Assembly: GCA_017592665.1 (NCBI GenBank)
Contig: JAGFNW010000032.1
Coordinates: 1-64,000 of the forward strand
Reading direction: 5' to 3'
DNA from: Streptosporangiaceae bacterium NEAU-GS5
GTDB lineage: Bacteria > Actinomycetota > Actinomycetes > Streptosporangiales > Streptosporangiaceae
Length of the DNA: 64,000 nucleotides
A program made the position numbers and the translations under genes. The notes beneath the pieces were generated by a model, which was not told the DNA's origin, did no database searches, and saw nothing but the letters and a program-made list of their open reading frames with translations. This document shows, piece by piece, positions 20,042 to 28,832 of the stretch (position 1 is the stretch's first letter; each line of letters begins with the position of its first letter).

Positions 20042-21551
20042 CGAGGTCCACTCCCTCCATCGCGGCCACCAGTTCGTGGTCGTTCCAGTCACCGGCCATT
20101 TCCGCGGTCATCCGGCCCTGGAACATCACCAGGACGCGGTCGCACATACGCAGGTCGTCCAGCTCGTCGGAGGCGATGAGCACGCCCGTCCCCGAGCCGG
20201 CCGCCTCCCCGACCTTGCCGAGCAGGAATTCCTTGGACCGCACGTCCACGCCCGCGGTCGGGTTGATGAGCACCAGCAGCCGGGGATCGTTGGCCAGCGC
20301 CCTGGCCATGACGACCTTTTGCTGGTTGCCGCCAGAAAGCCCGGAGACCGGTAGCCCCGGCCCCGGTGTCTTGATCGCCAGATTCTCGATCATGCTCAGG
20401 GCGAGTTCGTCGCGTTGAGCCTTCCCGATGAATCCGAATCGGCCCAGCCGCTCGGGAATGGTGAGGGTTCCGTTGTCGGCGATCGACATCTCGGGCACGA
20501 AGCCCTGGTGATGGCGGTCCTGCGGGACGAAACCCACTCCGGCGGCCAGCGCGGCCGGCACACTGCCGGGGTGTGGCCGCCGCCCGCCGATCGTGACCGT
20601 GCCGGTGTCGGCGGCACGAAGGCCGGCGACGGATTCGGCCACCTCGGTGCGGCCGCTGTTGGCCGCCCCCGCCAGCCCGACGATCTCCCCGGCCCGGACC
20701 TGCAACGACACGTCCTGGTAGGCGCCTGCCAAGGCCAGGCGCTCGACTCCAAGCGCGACCGCTTCGTCCGCCGGGGCGGGCGCGCCCCGGGCGTGCTGCC
20801 CGGCGAGGGCGGCCTCACCGGTCATCGCCGCCACCAGCTCGGCGCGGGACAGGCCCGCGACCGGCGCGGTGAGGATGTGGCGAGCGTCCCGGAACACCGT
20901 CACCGTGCCGCAGATGTCGTAGATCTCCGGCAGGTGGTGGCTGATGTACAGGAAGGTGACGCCCTGCTGCTGGAGATCCCGGACGCGATCGAACAACCGG
21001 CTGATGGCCGCGGCGTCGAGCTGTGCCGTCGGCTCGTCCAGGATGACGAAACGCGCCCCGAACGACAGGGCCCGGGCGATCTCGACGAACTGCCGCTGCT
21101 CCACATTGAGGTCACCGGCCGCCGCTTGGACGTCCACGTCGACCGACCACGTCTCCAGCAGCTCGCGTGCCTTGCGGCGCAGCGTCCGCCAGCTGATCAG
21201 GCCGCCGCGGCCGCGGTCGTACCGGTTCAGGAACAGGTTCTCGGCGACCGTCAGCTCGGGAATGATCGTCGATTTCTGGTAGACGCACGCCACTCGCCGG
21301 CGCCAGGCGTTCCGTTCGGTGAGGCGTGGCGCGGGTCGGCCTCCGAAGGACACCGTCCCTTCGTCGGGCGCCGCGAGCCCGGTCAAGATGGCCACCAGAG
21401 TGGACTTCCCGGCCCCGTTGCGGCCGACGAGGGCGTGGGTTTCGCCCGGCATCACCGCGATCTTCGCCTGGTCCAGGGCCACCGTGGACCCGAACCGCTT
21501 GGTTACGCCCGTCGCCTCGGCGACGGGCGGAGCCGTACCCATGTCACGCAT
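20034..21551 (-). CDS. CUT2 (RbsA-like) sugar ABC transporter ATP-binding protein
   Basis: 505 aa with two ABC cassettes. Cassette 1 has Walker A GRNGAGKST (about residue 43), a signature region LNVEQRQFVEIARAL and Walker B RFVILDEPTAQLD. Cassette 2 has a degenerate Walker A (GAANSGRTEVAE), signature LSGGNQQKVVMARAL and Walker B RLLVLINPTAGVD. In the Walker B motif DEPT is replaced by INPT, as in many RbsA/XylG-type second cassettes, which are often catalytically weak. Start at 21551 or the ATG at 21542. Operates with 18998-20041 and 21562-22665. Confidence 0.9.
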   Translation of the reverse strand: MRDMGTAPPVAEATGVTKRFGSTVALDQAKIAVMPGETHALVGRNGAGKSTLVAILTGLAAPDEGTVSFGGRPAPRLTERNAWRRRVACVYQKSTIIPELTVAENLFLNRYDRGRGGLISWRTLRRKARELLETWSVDVDVQAAAGDLNVEQRQFVEIARALSFGARFVILDEPTAQLDAAAISRLFDRVRDLQQQGVTFLYISHHLPEIYDICGTVTVFRDARHILTAPVAGLSRAELVAAMTGEAALAGQHARGAPAPADEAVALGVERLALAGAYQDVSLQVRAGEIVGLAGAANSGRTEVAESVAGLRAADTGTVTIGGRRPHPGSVPAALAAGVGFVPQDRHHQGFVPEMSIADNGTLTIPERLGRFGFIGKAQRDELALSMIENLAIKTPGPGLPVSGLSGGNQQKVVMARALANDPRLLVLINPTAGVDVRSKEFLLGKVGEAAGSGTGVLIASDELDDLRMCDRVLVMFQGRMTAEMAGDWNDHELVAAMEGVDLDA

Positions 21552-21561
21552 CGCCTTTCCG

Positions 21562-22665
21562 TCAGTGGAGGTTGTTGCCCCACAGGGACGAATCGGTGCT
21601 CTTCAGGCTGGCGACGCCGCCGTACTCGGCGCCGTCGGCCGTCACCAGCGGAGCCGACAGCTGGTCTTCGAGCAGGCCGGGGCGGACCTCGATGATCGTG
21701 CTGCCGTGGTCGGTGGCGCCCGGCTTGAACGTCTTGCCGTCGATCGCGGCCTTGAGGTAGTAGAGCGCGTACTTGGCGTACAGGTCGGCCGGCTGGGAGA
21801 CCGTGGCGTCGATCTGACCCGCGGCGATGTCCTTCAGCTCCTCGGGGATGCCGTCATTGGACACGATGAACACGTGCTTGGGGTCGTCGGGGCCGACGAG
21901 CAGGCCGCGCTGCTTGAGCACCTGCAGGGTGCCGGAAAGCGCGAAGCTCGACTCCATGTAGACGCCCTTGATGTCCGGGTTGGCCGTCAGGTCGGTCTGC
22001 AGCTTCTGGGCGGCGATCGCCCCGTCCCAGTTGGCGGCCTCGCCGAACACCTTGATGCCGGGGTAGTTCTTGGTCATGCAGTCGTTGAAGGCCTCGGTGC
22101 GGTCGCGGCCGTTGATCGAGGCGAGGTCTCCCTGGAGCATGACGACCTTGCCCTTGCCGGCGAGCTTGGTGCCCAGGAACTGACAGGCCTTCTCGCCGTA
22201 CGCGCGGTTGTCGGCGCGTACCACCATGTAGACGCTGCCCGTGTCAGGGCGGGTGTCGACGGTCACCACGGGGATCTTCTTGGCGGCCAGCTGGTCCAGC
22301 GTGGGGGCGATGGCCGCGGTGTCCTGTGGGGCCATCACCACGCCCTTGACGCCCTGGCTGATGAACGTCTGAGCGTTGGCGGTGAGCTTGGCGACGTCGT
22401 TCTGGGAGTTGGTGGTCTTCAGGGTGACGGTCAGCTGCTTGGCGTACTCGGGGGTGTACTTGATGAAGGAGTTCCAGAAGTCGGTGTCGGAGCGCGGATA
22501 GTCGACGCCGACCGTAGGCGGGCCGCCGGCGCTGGACGAGGTGCTGGAGTTGCCGCATGCGGCGAGCATGGATACGGCTAGTGCGGCGGCGATGCCGAGG
22601 CACGCGCGCCTGGGGTGGCTGAGTTTCATCCCGGCGGGGGTTCCGGGATCGGCGGAATAGATCAT
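21562..22665 (-). CDS. Sugar-binding lipoprotein of CUT2 transporter (RbsB-like)
   Basis: 367 aa. The first ATG (22665) has a perfect AAGGAG 7 bases upstream, so it is preferred over the ATG at 22629. Lipobox SMLAACGN (Cys about residue 37). The mature protein is a periplasmic-binding-protein type 4 fold (PPTVGVDYPRSDTDFWNSFIKYTPEYA; ISQGVKGVVMAPQDTAAIAPTLDQLA; VTVDTRPDTG; LVGPDDPKHVFIVSNDGIPEELKDI). Ligand residues cannot be assigned by eye. It sits 28 bases after the SDR gene, in the same transcript as L-fuconate dehydratase. Confidence 0.88.
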   Translation of the reverse strand: MIYSADPGTPAGMKLSHPRRACLGIAAALAVSMLAACGNSSTSSSAGGPPTVGVDYPRSDTDFWNSFIKYTPEYAKQLTVTLKTTNSQNDVAKLTANAQTFISQGVKGVVMAPQDTAAIAPTLDQLAAKKIPVVTVDTRPDTGSVYMVVRADNRAYGEKACQFLGTKLAGKGKVVMLQGDLASINGRDRTEAFNDCMTKNYPGIKVFGEAANWDGAIAAQKLQTDLTANPDIKGVYMESSFALSGTLQVLKQRGLLVGPDDPKHVFIVSNDGIPEELKDIAAGQIDATVSQPADLYAKYALYYLKAAIDGKTFKPGATDHGSTIIEVRPGLLEDQLSAPLVTADGAEYGGVASLKSTDSSLWGNNLH

Positions 22666-22692
22666 GGTGTTCTCCTTGGGGGGTGGAGCGCG

Positions 22693-23454
22693 TCAGGTTC
22701 GGGGCCGTAGGCGCAGACCGCTCATGCCGCCGTCCACCGCCAGGTCGGCGCCGGTGGTGGAGGCGGAAAGCGGGCTCGCCAGGTAGGCGATCGCGGCCGC
22801 CACCTCGTCGGCGGTGACGAGACGGCCCATCGGCTGTCGCGCGTTGAGCGCGGCGCGTTCGGCCTCGGGGTCGTCGGCGCTGCTGAGCAGGCGGTCGATC
22901 CAGGGCGTGTCGGCGGTGCCAGGGTTGACGCAGTTGACGCGGACGCCGGCCGGCACCAGGTCGGCGGCCATGGCACGGGTGAGGCTGAGGACGGCGCCCT
23001 TGGTCGAGGAGTACAGGACCCGGTCGGGCAGCCCGGCGGTCGCGGCGATGGAGCAGGTGTTGACGATCGCTCCGGCGCTGGAGCGGCGTAGATGCGGCAG
23101 CGCGGCCCGCGTCACCCGCACCATGCCGAGGACGTTGACGTCGAAGACGCGCTGCCACTCTTCGTCGGAGTTGTCCTCGACCGTGCCCTGGGCGCCGATC
23201 CCGGCGTTGTTGACCAGGATGTCGATGCCGCCCAGCCGGCGCGCGGCCTCGGCGACGGCGGCGCGGACGCTCGCGTCGTCGGTCACGTCGGATCGCAGAC
23301 CGATGATCGGTTCGGGCACGTCATCGGGGTTGAGATCGAGGCAGGCGACAGCGGCGCCACGCGCGGCCAGTAGCCGCGCGGTGGCAAGGCCGATTCCGGA
23401 CGCGCCGCCGGTGACGACGGCGGTCAGCCCGGCGAATTCCAGGGCGCCGTTCAT
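22693..23454 (-). CDS. SDR-family dehydrogenase (probable 2-keto-3-deoxy-L-fuconate dehydrogenase)
   Basis: 253 aa. Rossmann nucleotide loop TGGASGIG (about residues 16-23), acidic residue in CLDLNPDD suggesting NAD+ preference, NNAG, catalytic Ser in [15 protein letters not shown] (Tyr-Lys) and the C-terminal VDGGMSG. Its ATG overlaps the stop of L-fuconate dehydratase (ATGA), so the two are translationally coupled. In the non-phosphorylative L-fucose pathway an SDR oxidises 2-keto-3-deoxy-L-fuconate to the 2,4-diketo acid. L-fucose 1-dehydrogenase is also an SDR in some bacteria, and only one SDR is present in the window, so the assignment rests on coupling. Confidence 0.8.
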   Translation of the reverse strand: MNGALEFAGLTAVVTGGASGIGLATARLLAARGAAVACLDLNPDDVPEPIIGLRSDVTDDASVRAAVAEAARRLGGIDILVNNAGIGAQGTVEDNSDEEWQRVFDVNVLGMVRVTRAALPHLRRSSAGAIVNTCSIAATAGLPDRVLYSSTKGAVLSLTRAMAADLVPAGVRVNCVNPGTADTPWIDRLLSSADDPEAERAALNARQPMGRLVTADEVAAAIAYLASPLSASTTGADLAVDGGMSGLRLRPRT

Positions 23455-24767
23455 GCCGTCGCCCGTTCGGCGGCGTCGCGCCACACCGGGCCGTCTGGAT
23501 AGCGGTGCGCCGCGACCGACTCCGGGTGCAGTTCCGCGCTGAGCCCGGGTGCGGCGGGCGCGAGGTAGCGGCCGTCGCGGATGCGGACGGGGTCGGTGAA
23601 ATGCTCGTGCAGATGATCCACGTACTCGATCACGCGGTCGTGGGTCGTCCCGCTGACGGCCACGTAGTCGAACATCGCCAGGTGCTGGACCATCTCGCAC
23701 AGTCCCACCCCGCCCGCGTGCGGGCAGACCGGGACGCCGAACTTGGCGGCCAGCAACAGGATGGCCACGTTCTCGGTGACACCGGCGGTCCTGCTGGCGT
23801 CCAGCTGGAGGATGTCGAGGGAACCGGCCTGCAACAACTGCTTGAACATCACCTGGTTGGGCGTGTGCTCGCCGGTGGCCACCTTGATCGGGGCGACGGC
23901 CCGGCGGATGGCGGCGTGCCCGAGGATGTCGTCGGGTGAGGTCGGTTCCTCGATCCAGTACGGGTCGTAGGCCGCCAGCGGCTTCATCCGGTCGATCGCC
24001 TGCTGGACGCCCCATGCCTGGTTGGCGTCGACGGCGATCCTGACATCCGGGCCGACGGCGGCGCGGGCCAGCCGGGTCCGGCGTTCGTCGTCGGCCGGAT
24101 CGGCCCCGACTTTCAGCTTGATCTGCGTGAAGCCCTCGGCGACCGCCTCTTTGGCCAGCCGCACCAGCTTGTCGTCGGAGTAGCCGAGCCAGCCGGGAGT
24201 GGTGGTGTACGCCGGATAGCCGTGCTCGATCAGGTGCGCCGTGCGCTCGGCACGCCCGGGTTCGGCGCGGCGCAGGATGTCCAGCGCCTCGTCCCGAGTG
24301 AGCGCGTCGCTCAGATAGCGGAAGTCGACAAGGTCCACCAGCTGCTCGGGAGACAGTTCCGCGAGCAGGCGCCAGACCGGCTTGCCCTCGCGCCGTCCGT
24401 ACAGATCCCAGACCGCGTTGACGATCGCGGCGGCGGCCATGTGGATGGCGCCCTTGTCCGGGCCGAGCCAGCGCAACTGGCTGTCGCCGGTGAGCCGCCG
24501 CGAGAAGGCGCGCAGGTCACCGAGAACGTCCGGCACCGAAAGTCCGGTCACCAGAGGGGCCAGCGCCCGGACGGCGGCGACCTCGATCTCGTTGCCGCGT
24601 CCCACGGTGAAGGCCAGGCCGTGGCCCCTGGCGCCGCTGGATGTGCCGATGGTGACGTACGCGGCGGAGTAGTCGGGCTCCGGGTTCAGCGCGTCCGAAC
24701 CGTGGAGCTCGAGAGAGGTGGGGAAGCGTACGTCGACCGCGTCCACCACGGTGATCAGCTCACTCAT
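23451..24767 (-). CDS. L-fuconate dehydratase (enolase superfamily)
   Basis: 438 aa from the ATG at 24767 (GAGGGG 8 bases upstream; GTG 24776 is less likely). The FucD/ENOSF1 family start [27 protein letters not shown] is diagnostic. Barrel residues are complete: KLK pair in [10 protein letters not shown], metal ligands in [18 protein letters not shown] and ATGEHTPNQ, the Asp in [10 protein letters not shown] and the catalytic His in [10 protein letters not shown]. It converts L-fuconate (often also L-galactonate or D-arabinonate) to the 2-keto-3-deoxy acid. First gene of a five-gene minus-strand unit with the SDR and the CUT2 transporter, divergent from the GntR regulator. Confidence 0.9.
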   Translation of the reverse strand: MSELITVVDAVDVRFPTSLELHGSDALNPEPDYSAAYVTIGTSSGARGHGLAFTVGRGNEIEVAAVRALAPLVTGLSVPDVLGDLRAFSRRLTGDSQLRWLGPDKGAIHMAAAAIVNAVWDLYGRREGKPVWRLLAELSPEQLVDLVDFRYLSDALTRDEALDILRRAEPGRAERTAHLIEHGYPAYTTTPGWLGYSDDKLVRLAKEAVAEGFTQIKLKVGADPADDERRTRLARAAVGPDVRIAVDANQAWGVQQAIDRMKPLAAYDPYWIEEPTSPDDILGHAAIRRAVAPIKVATGEHTPNQVMFKQLLQAGSLDILQLDASRTAGVTENVAILLLAAKFGVPVCPHAGGVGLCEMVQHLAMFDYVAVSGTTHDRVIEYVDHLHEHFTDPVRIRDGRYLAPAAPGLSAELHPESVAAHRYPDGPVWRDAAERATA

Positions 24768-25018
24768 CGTCGGCACCCCTCGTCGCGTTTCACGGTCGTA
24801 TCCGCGGTGTTACGTGAACCAAGGACATGGGATGGATTTATAGATCCAGCCCTAACTCCTTGTCTAGACGATGTCCCAGAAATAGTGAAGTATCGGGGCT
24901 TAATCTGGTAATACTCGCGATGGAGGGCGGGCTGGCGGGGTCGTTGGACATCCCATGGCTTTTGAGACATGGGATGTCCTGTTACGCTGCGCTGCGACAC
25001 GACGGGAAGGGGGCGCGT
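24768..25018. promoter_or_regulatory. Divergent regulatory region of the fuconate/lar locus with repeated GACAT half-sites
   Basis: The gap between the divergent dehydratase and GntR genes holds an inverted repeat with perfect 12-bp arms, GGACATCCCATG (24946-24957) and CATGGGATGTCC (24968-24979), around a 10-base loop. The right arm is itself GACAT-GGG-ATGTC (24966-24978), a 3-base-spaced repeat as in FadR-type GntR operators. GACATGGGATG recurs at 24824-24834 near the dehydratase start, and GATGTCC at 24870. The GntR protein at 25019 is the obvious ligand-responsive binder (inference). Confidence 0.65.
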
Positions 25019-25732
25019 ATGTCACTTGCCGACAACGCCATCGCCCGCATCAGGGAGCTCATCTTGTCGGGGGCGCTGCTGCCGGGCGCCAAGCTCCCTT
25101 CCGAGCAGCAACTCGCCGCCGAGCTGGGCCTGTCCAGGAACCTGATGCGCGAGGCGGTCAAAGTGCTGGTCATGGCGCGGGTCCTGGAGATCCGGCGCGG
25201 TGACGGCACGTACGTGACCAGCCTCGAACCGGGCCTGCTGCTGGAAAGCCTCGGATCGGCGGTGGAACTGCTGCGGGGCGAGACGCTGCTGGAGGTGACC
25301 GAGGTGCGCCGGTTGTTCGAGCCGGTCGCCACCGGGCTGGCCGCGGCCCGGATCTCCGCCGCCGAACTGGGGGAGGTGGAGCGGCATCTTGACGCCATGC
25401 GCGCGGCGCGCGACGACGTGGAACTGCTCAACAAGCACGACGCCGCCTTCCACCGGGCGGTGGTCGCCGCGACCGGCAACTCGACGCTGACGACGCTCCT
25501 GGAGGGGATCTCCGGCCGCACCGTGCGTGCCCGCGTCTGGCGCGGGCTTGTCGACGACAACGTGGCCGCACGCACCCTCGCCGAGCACGAGTCGATCTAC
25601 GCCGCTCTGGCCGATGGCGACGCGGCCCTCGCCCAGGCGGCGGCGCTCATCCACGTGAGCACCACCGAGCGCTGGCTCCGCGAGCACCTGCGAAAGGGAG
25701 GCGAGATCCCCTCCGGCGTCACCGACGCCTGA
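25019..25732 (+). CDS. GntR-family regulator, FCD subfamily (probable regulator of the fuconate/lar locus)
   Basis: 237 aa. ATG 25019 has GGGAAGGGGG upstream; the longer frame from 24827 covers the operator region and is not coding. HTH: ARIRELILSGALLPGAKLPSEQQLAAELGLSRNLMREAVKVL. The FCD domain (about 90-225) has HDAAFHRAVVAATGN and HESIYAALADGD, which carry the metal-binding Asp/His positions. It stands between the two divergent arms of the locus and next to repeated GACAT operators. FCD regulators usually bind small organic acids, for which a deoxysugar acid or lactate is plausible here. Confidence 0.88.
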   Translation: MSLADNAIARIRELILSGALLPGAKLPSEQQLAAELGLSRNLMREAVKVLVMARVLEIRRGDGTYVTSLEPGLLLESLGSAVELLRGETLLEVTEVRRLFEPVATGLAAARISAAELGEVERHLDAMRAARDDVELLNKHDAAFHRAVVAATGNSTLTTLLEGISGRTVRARVWRGLVDDNVAARTLAEHESIYAALADGDAALAQAAALIHVSTTERWLREHLRKGGEIPSGVTDA

Positions 25733-25778
25733 GCCGGGCCGATGGTCGCGTCCGCATTTCTACCAAGGAGTATCCGTC

Positions 25779-26630
25779 ATGAGATTCCTGCGCGTCGGCC
25801 CGGCCGGCGCCGAGCGGCCCATGGTCCTGGACGCCGACGAGGCGGCGTACGACCTGGCCGGAATCAGCCCTGACATCGACGCCGGCTTCCTGGCCGGCGA
25901 CGGTGTGGCACGCACCCGGGCCGCACTGGCCGCGGGCTCGCTGCCGCGAACCGACCTCACCGGTCTACGTGTCGGCGCTCCTGTCGCGCGGCCCGGCAAG
26001 GTCGTGTGCATCGGGCTCAACTACGCCGACCACGCGGCGGAGACCGCGACGCCGCCGCCGGCCGAGCCGGTCGTTTTCATGAAGGCCGCCAACACGGTGA
26101 TCGGGCCGGATGACACCGTGCTCATCCCGAGGTCCAGTGTCAAGACCGACTACGAGATCGAACTCGCGGTGATCATCGGCCGTACCGCTCGCTACCTGGA
26201 CACGCCCGCCGACGCCGACGGCGTCATCGCCGGGTTCGCCATCGCCGACGACGTCAGCGAGCGGGCGTTCCAGCACGAGCGTGGCGGCCAATGGGACAAG
26301 GGCAAGTCGTGCGAGACCTTCAACCCCCTTGGTCCGTGGCTGGTCACTCCCGACGAGGTCGGTGATCCGCAGGCGCTGGCGATGCGGCTGTGGGTGAACG
26401 GGGAGCCGCGCCAGATCGGCCACACCAAGAACATGATCTTCAGTGCCCGCCACATCGTCTGGTATCTGAGCCGGTTCATGGTGCTCGACCCCGGCGACGT
26501 GATCAACACCGGCACTCCCGCCGGAGTGGCGTTCGGCGCCAATGACTATCCCTACCTGCGCCCTGGAGACGTCGTCGAAGCCGAGATCGACCGGCTCGGC
26601 CGCCAGCGGCACGTCCTGGGACAGGCCTGA
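25779..26630 (+). CDS. FAH-family hydrolase (probable L-2,4-diketo-3-deoxyfuconate hydrolase)
   Basis: 283 aa, ATG 25779 with AAGGAG 9 bases upstream. The FAA_hydrolase core runs from about residue 70: PGKVVCIGLNYADHAAE, then metal ligands in YEIELAVIIG and IADDVSERAFQHE, substrate-loop GGQWDKGKSCETFNPLGPWLV, and NTGTPAGVAFG. In this pathway an FAH protein splits 2,4-diketo-3-deoxy-L-fuconate into pyruvate and L-lactate. Ureidoglycolate lyase or fumarylpyruvate hydrolase are alternative readings of the family, but the neighbouring L-fuconate dehydratase and lactonase favour this role. It starts a run of genes leading into larABCE. Confidence 0.83.
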   Translation: MRFLRVGPAGAERPMVLDADEAAYDLAGISPDIDAGFLAGDGVARTRAALAAGSLPRTDLTGLRVGAPVARPGKVVCIGLNYADHAAETATPPPAEPVVFMKAANTVIGPDDTVLIPRSSVKTDYEIELAVIIGRTARYLDTPADADGVIAGFAIADDVSERAFQHERGGQWDKGKSCETFNPLGPWLVTPDEVGDPQALAMRLWVNGEPRQIGHTKNMIFSARHIVWYLSRFMVLDPGDVINTGTPAGVAFGANDYPYLRPGDVVEAEIDRLGRQRHVLGQA

Positions 26631-26685
26631 TGATCTCTCCGACGACTCTCTGGACGGCACTCGACGCCGGCGAGGACGGCGCGAA

Positions 26686-27555
26686 ATGACCAGGATCGAT
26701 GCCCACCATCACCTCTGGGAACTCGCCAGGCGACCGCAGACATGGCTCGACGGGCCCGCCCTGGCCGCCATCAGGCGTGACTTCACGCTCGACGACTTCG
26801 CTCCCCACGCCACGGCGGCGGGAGTCGACCGCGGCGTCCTGGTGCAGGTCCTGCCGGATGCCGATGAGACGGCCGAGTTCCTCGCGGTGGCCGCCGCCTC
26901 CGACCTCGTCGCCGGGGTCGTCGGCTGGGCGGACCTGGTCTCCGACCGGCTGCCCCACACGCTCGCCCGCCTGCGCGAAGGTCCCGGCGGCGAGTACCTC
27001 GTGGGCGTGCGGCACCTGGTGCAGAGCGAGCCGGACCCCGGCTGGCTGAACCGCCCCGACGTACGGCAAGGCATGCGCACGCTGGCCACGCTAGGGCTGG
27101 CGTACGACCTGCTCACCCTTCCGCACCAACTGCCCGCCGCCGTCGACACCGCACGGGCCCTGCCCGAGCTGACGTTCATCCTCGACCATCTGTCCAAACC
27201 GCCGATCGCCTCCGGGGAACTCGAGCCCTGGGCCGCGCGGGTGCGTGAGCTCGCCGCCGAGCCCAATGTGTTCTGCAAGCTGTCCGGGCTCGTCACCGAG
27301 GCGGGGGCCGGATGGACCGTCCCGGATCTGCGGCCGTACGCGGAGGTCGTCCTGGACGCGTTCGGCTCGCACCGGGTGATGTTCGGATCCGATTGGCCGG
27401 TCTGCCTCCTGGCGGCCTCCTACTCCCAGGTCGTTGCCACGGCCGAGGAGATGACGGCGGCACTGAGCGCCGACGAGCGCGCCGATGTGTTCGGCGGCAC
27501 CGCCGCCCGCGCCTACGGGCTCAAGCTTGAGACGGGCAGGAAGGACGCGTCGTGA
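26686..27555 (+). CDS. Amidohydrolase-2 family lactonase (probable L-fucono-lactonase)
   Basis: 289 aa from ATG 26686. It begins MTRIDAHHHLWE, the HxH(x)W metal motif of the COG3618 lactonases, and continues with LVGVRHLVQSEPD, FILDHLSKPP, FCKLSGLVTEAG and HRVMFGSDWPVCLLA (late Asp). COG3618 members hydrolyse L-fuconolactone, L-rhamnonolactone and related sugar lactones. It would supply L-fuconate to the dehydratase. Its stop overlaps the larA start (GTGA). A 55-base gap separates it from the FAH gene. Confidence 0.85.
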   Translation: MTRIDAHHHLWELARRPQTWLDGPALAAIRRDFTLDDFAPHATAAGVDRGVLVQVLPDADETAEFLAVAAASDLVAGVVGWADLVSDRLPHTLARLREGPGGEYLVGVRHLVQSEPDPGWLNRPDVRQGMRTLATLGLAYDLLTLPHQLPAAVDTARALPELTFILDHLSKPPIASGELEPWAARVRELAAEPNVFCKLSGLVTEAGAGWTVPDLRPYAEVVLDAFGSHRVMFGSDWPVCLLAASYSQVVATAEEMTAALSADERADVFGGTAARAYGLKLETGRKDAS

Positions 27556-28832
27556 AAGTACGCCTGGCCTACGGTGAGTCGGGACTGGACATCGAGGTCG
27601 ACTCGTCCAGGACGACGGTCGTCGAGCCCGTTCACCACCCGGCCGCCTCCGACCAGATCGGCGCGCTGCGCGCCGCGCTGCGCAACCCGGTCGCCGGGCC
27701 GCCGCTGCGGGACCGGGTGCGCCCGGGACAGACAGTGGCGATCTCGGCCTGCGACGGCACCCGTCCTCAGCCGCGCCATCTCATGATTCCCGCCATTCTT
27801 GCCGAACTCGACGGGATCGTCCGGCTGGAGGACGTGGTCATCCTGGTCGCCACCGGCACCCACCGCGGCAACAGCGACGGCGAGTTGCGGCAGATGTTCG
27901 GTGACCACATCGTGCGGGACGTACGCGTGGTCAACCACGACGCCCGGGATGCCGGGCAGTTGACCTGGATGGGCACCCACGGCGACAACGTGCCGGTGTG
28001 GCTGAACCGGGAGTGGGTCGGAGCCGACGTGCGCATCACGACGGGCTTCGTCGAACCGCACTTCTTCGCGGGATTCTCCGGCGGGCCCAAGCTCGTCGCC
28101 CCCGGGCTGGCCGCGCTGGAGACCGTGCTGGTTCTGCACGACGCGGCTCGTATCGGCGATCCGCGCGCCACCTGGGGTGTCACCCATGGCAACCCGGTGC
28201 ACGACGACGTCCGCGCCATCGCCGAGGCCACTGGAGTCACCTTCGCGCTGGACGTCGTCCTCAATCGGGACAAGGAAATCGTCGCGGCGTTCGGCGGCGA
28301 TCTCGCGGCGATGCACGCGGCCGCCACCGCCGTCGCCAAACGCATGGCGATGCGCCCCGTGCCCGAGCCGTTCGACGTGGTGGTCACCACCAATTCCGGA
28401 TTCCCCCTGGATCAGAACCTCTACCAGGCGGTCAAGGGCATGTCCGCGGCGTACCAGGTGGTCCGGCCAGGGGGCACGATCGTCTGCGCGGCCGAGTGCC
28501 GCGACGGGTTCCCCGACCACGGTTCCTATCGGGACGTGCTCGCCTCCGCGCCGTCCCCGCAGGCGCTGCTCGACGAGATCGCCTCCCGTGCCCGGACGGT
28601 GCCCGACCAGTGGCAGGTGCAGATCCAGGCGCGCATCCAATCCGGCAGCCGGGTCATCATGCACACCGGCCATCTCACCGACGCCCAACTCGCCACCGCA
28701 CACCTCGAGCAGACCCGCGACATCTCGGCCACCGTCGCCGACGCCCTGGCGGCGGCCGGGCCAGGAGCCCGGCTGTGCGTGCTGCCCGAGGGCCCACAGA
28801 CCATTCCGTACGTGGCGGAGGCGGCCGGATGA
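27552..28832 (+). CDS. larA: LarA-type nickel-pincer-dependent 2-hydroxyacid racemase/epimerase
   Basis: 426 aa, GTG 27552 overlapping the lactonase stop. Every key residue of Lactobacillus plantarum LarA appears at a constant offset of four: D68 and R71 in ACDGTRPQ (Lp D72, R75), H104 in GTHRG (H108), H170 and K180 in EPHFFAGFSGGPK (H174, K184, the cofactor-bound Lys) and H196 in LVLHDAAR (H200, Ni ligand). It should therefore bind the NPN cofactor made by LarBCE, encoded next. The substrate could be the L-lactate produced by the FAH step, or a C2 epimerisation of an aldonate, as known for other LarA homologues. The sequence alone does not decide. Confidence 0.9.
   Translation: MKVRLAYGESGLDIEVDSSRTTVVEPVHHPAASDQIGALRAALRNPVAGPPLRDRVRPGQTVAISACDGTRPQPRHLMIPAILAELDGIVRLEDVVILVATGTHRGNSDGELRQMFGDHIVRDVRVVNHDARDAGQLTWMGTHGDNVPVWLNREWVGADVRITTGFVEPHFFAGFSGGPKLVAPGLAALETVLVLHDAARIGDPRATWGVTHGNPVHDDVRAIAEATGVTFALDVVLNRDKEIVAAFGGDLAAMHAAATAVAKRMAMRPVPEPFDVVVTTNSGFPLDQNLYQAVKGMSAAYQVVRPGGTIVCAAECRDGFPDHGSYRDVLASAPSPQALLDEIASRARTVPDQWQVQIQARIQSGSRVIMHTGHLTDAQLATAHLEQTRDISATVADALAAAGPGARLCVLPEGPQTIPYVAEAAG

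Noticed and set aside
23455-24015. N-terminal extension of the SDR
   Set aside because: Out-of-frame reading of L-fuconate dehydratase; the ATG at 23454 is coupled to its stop.
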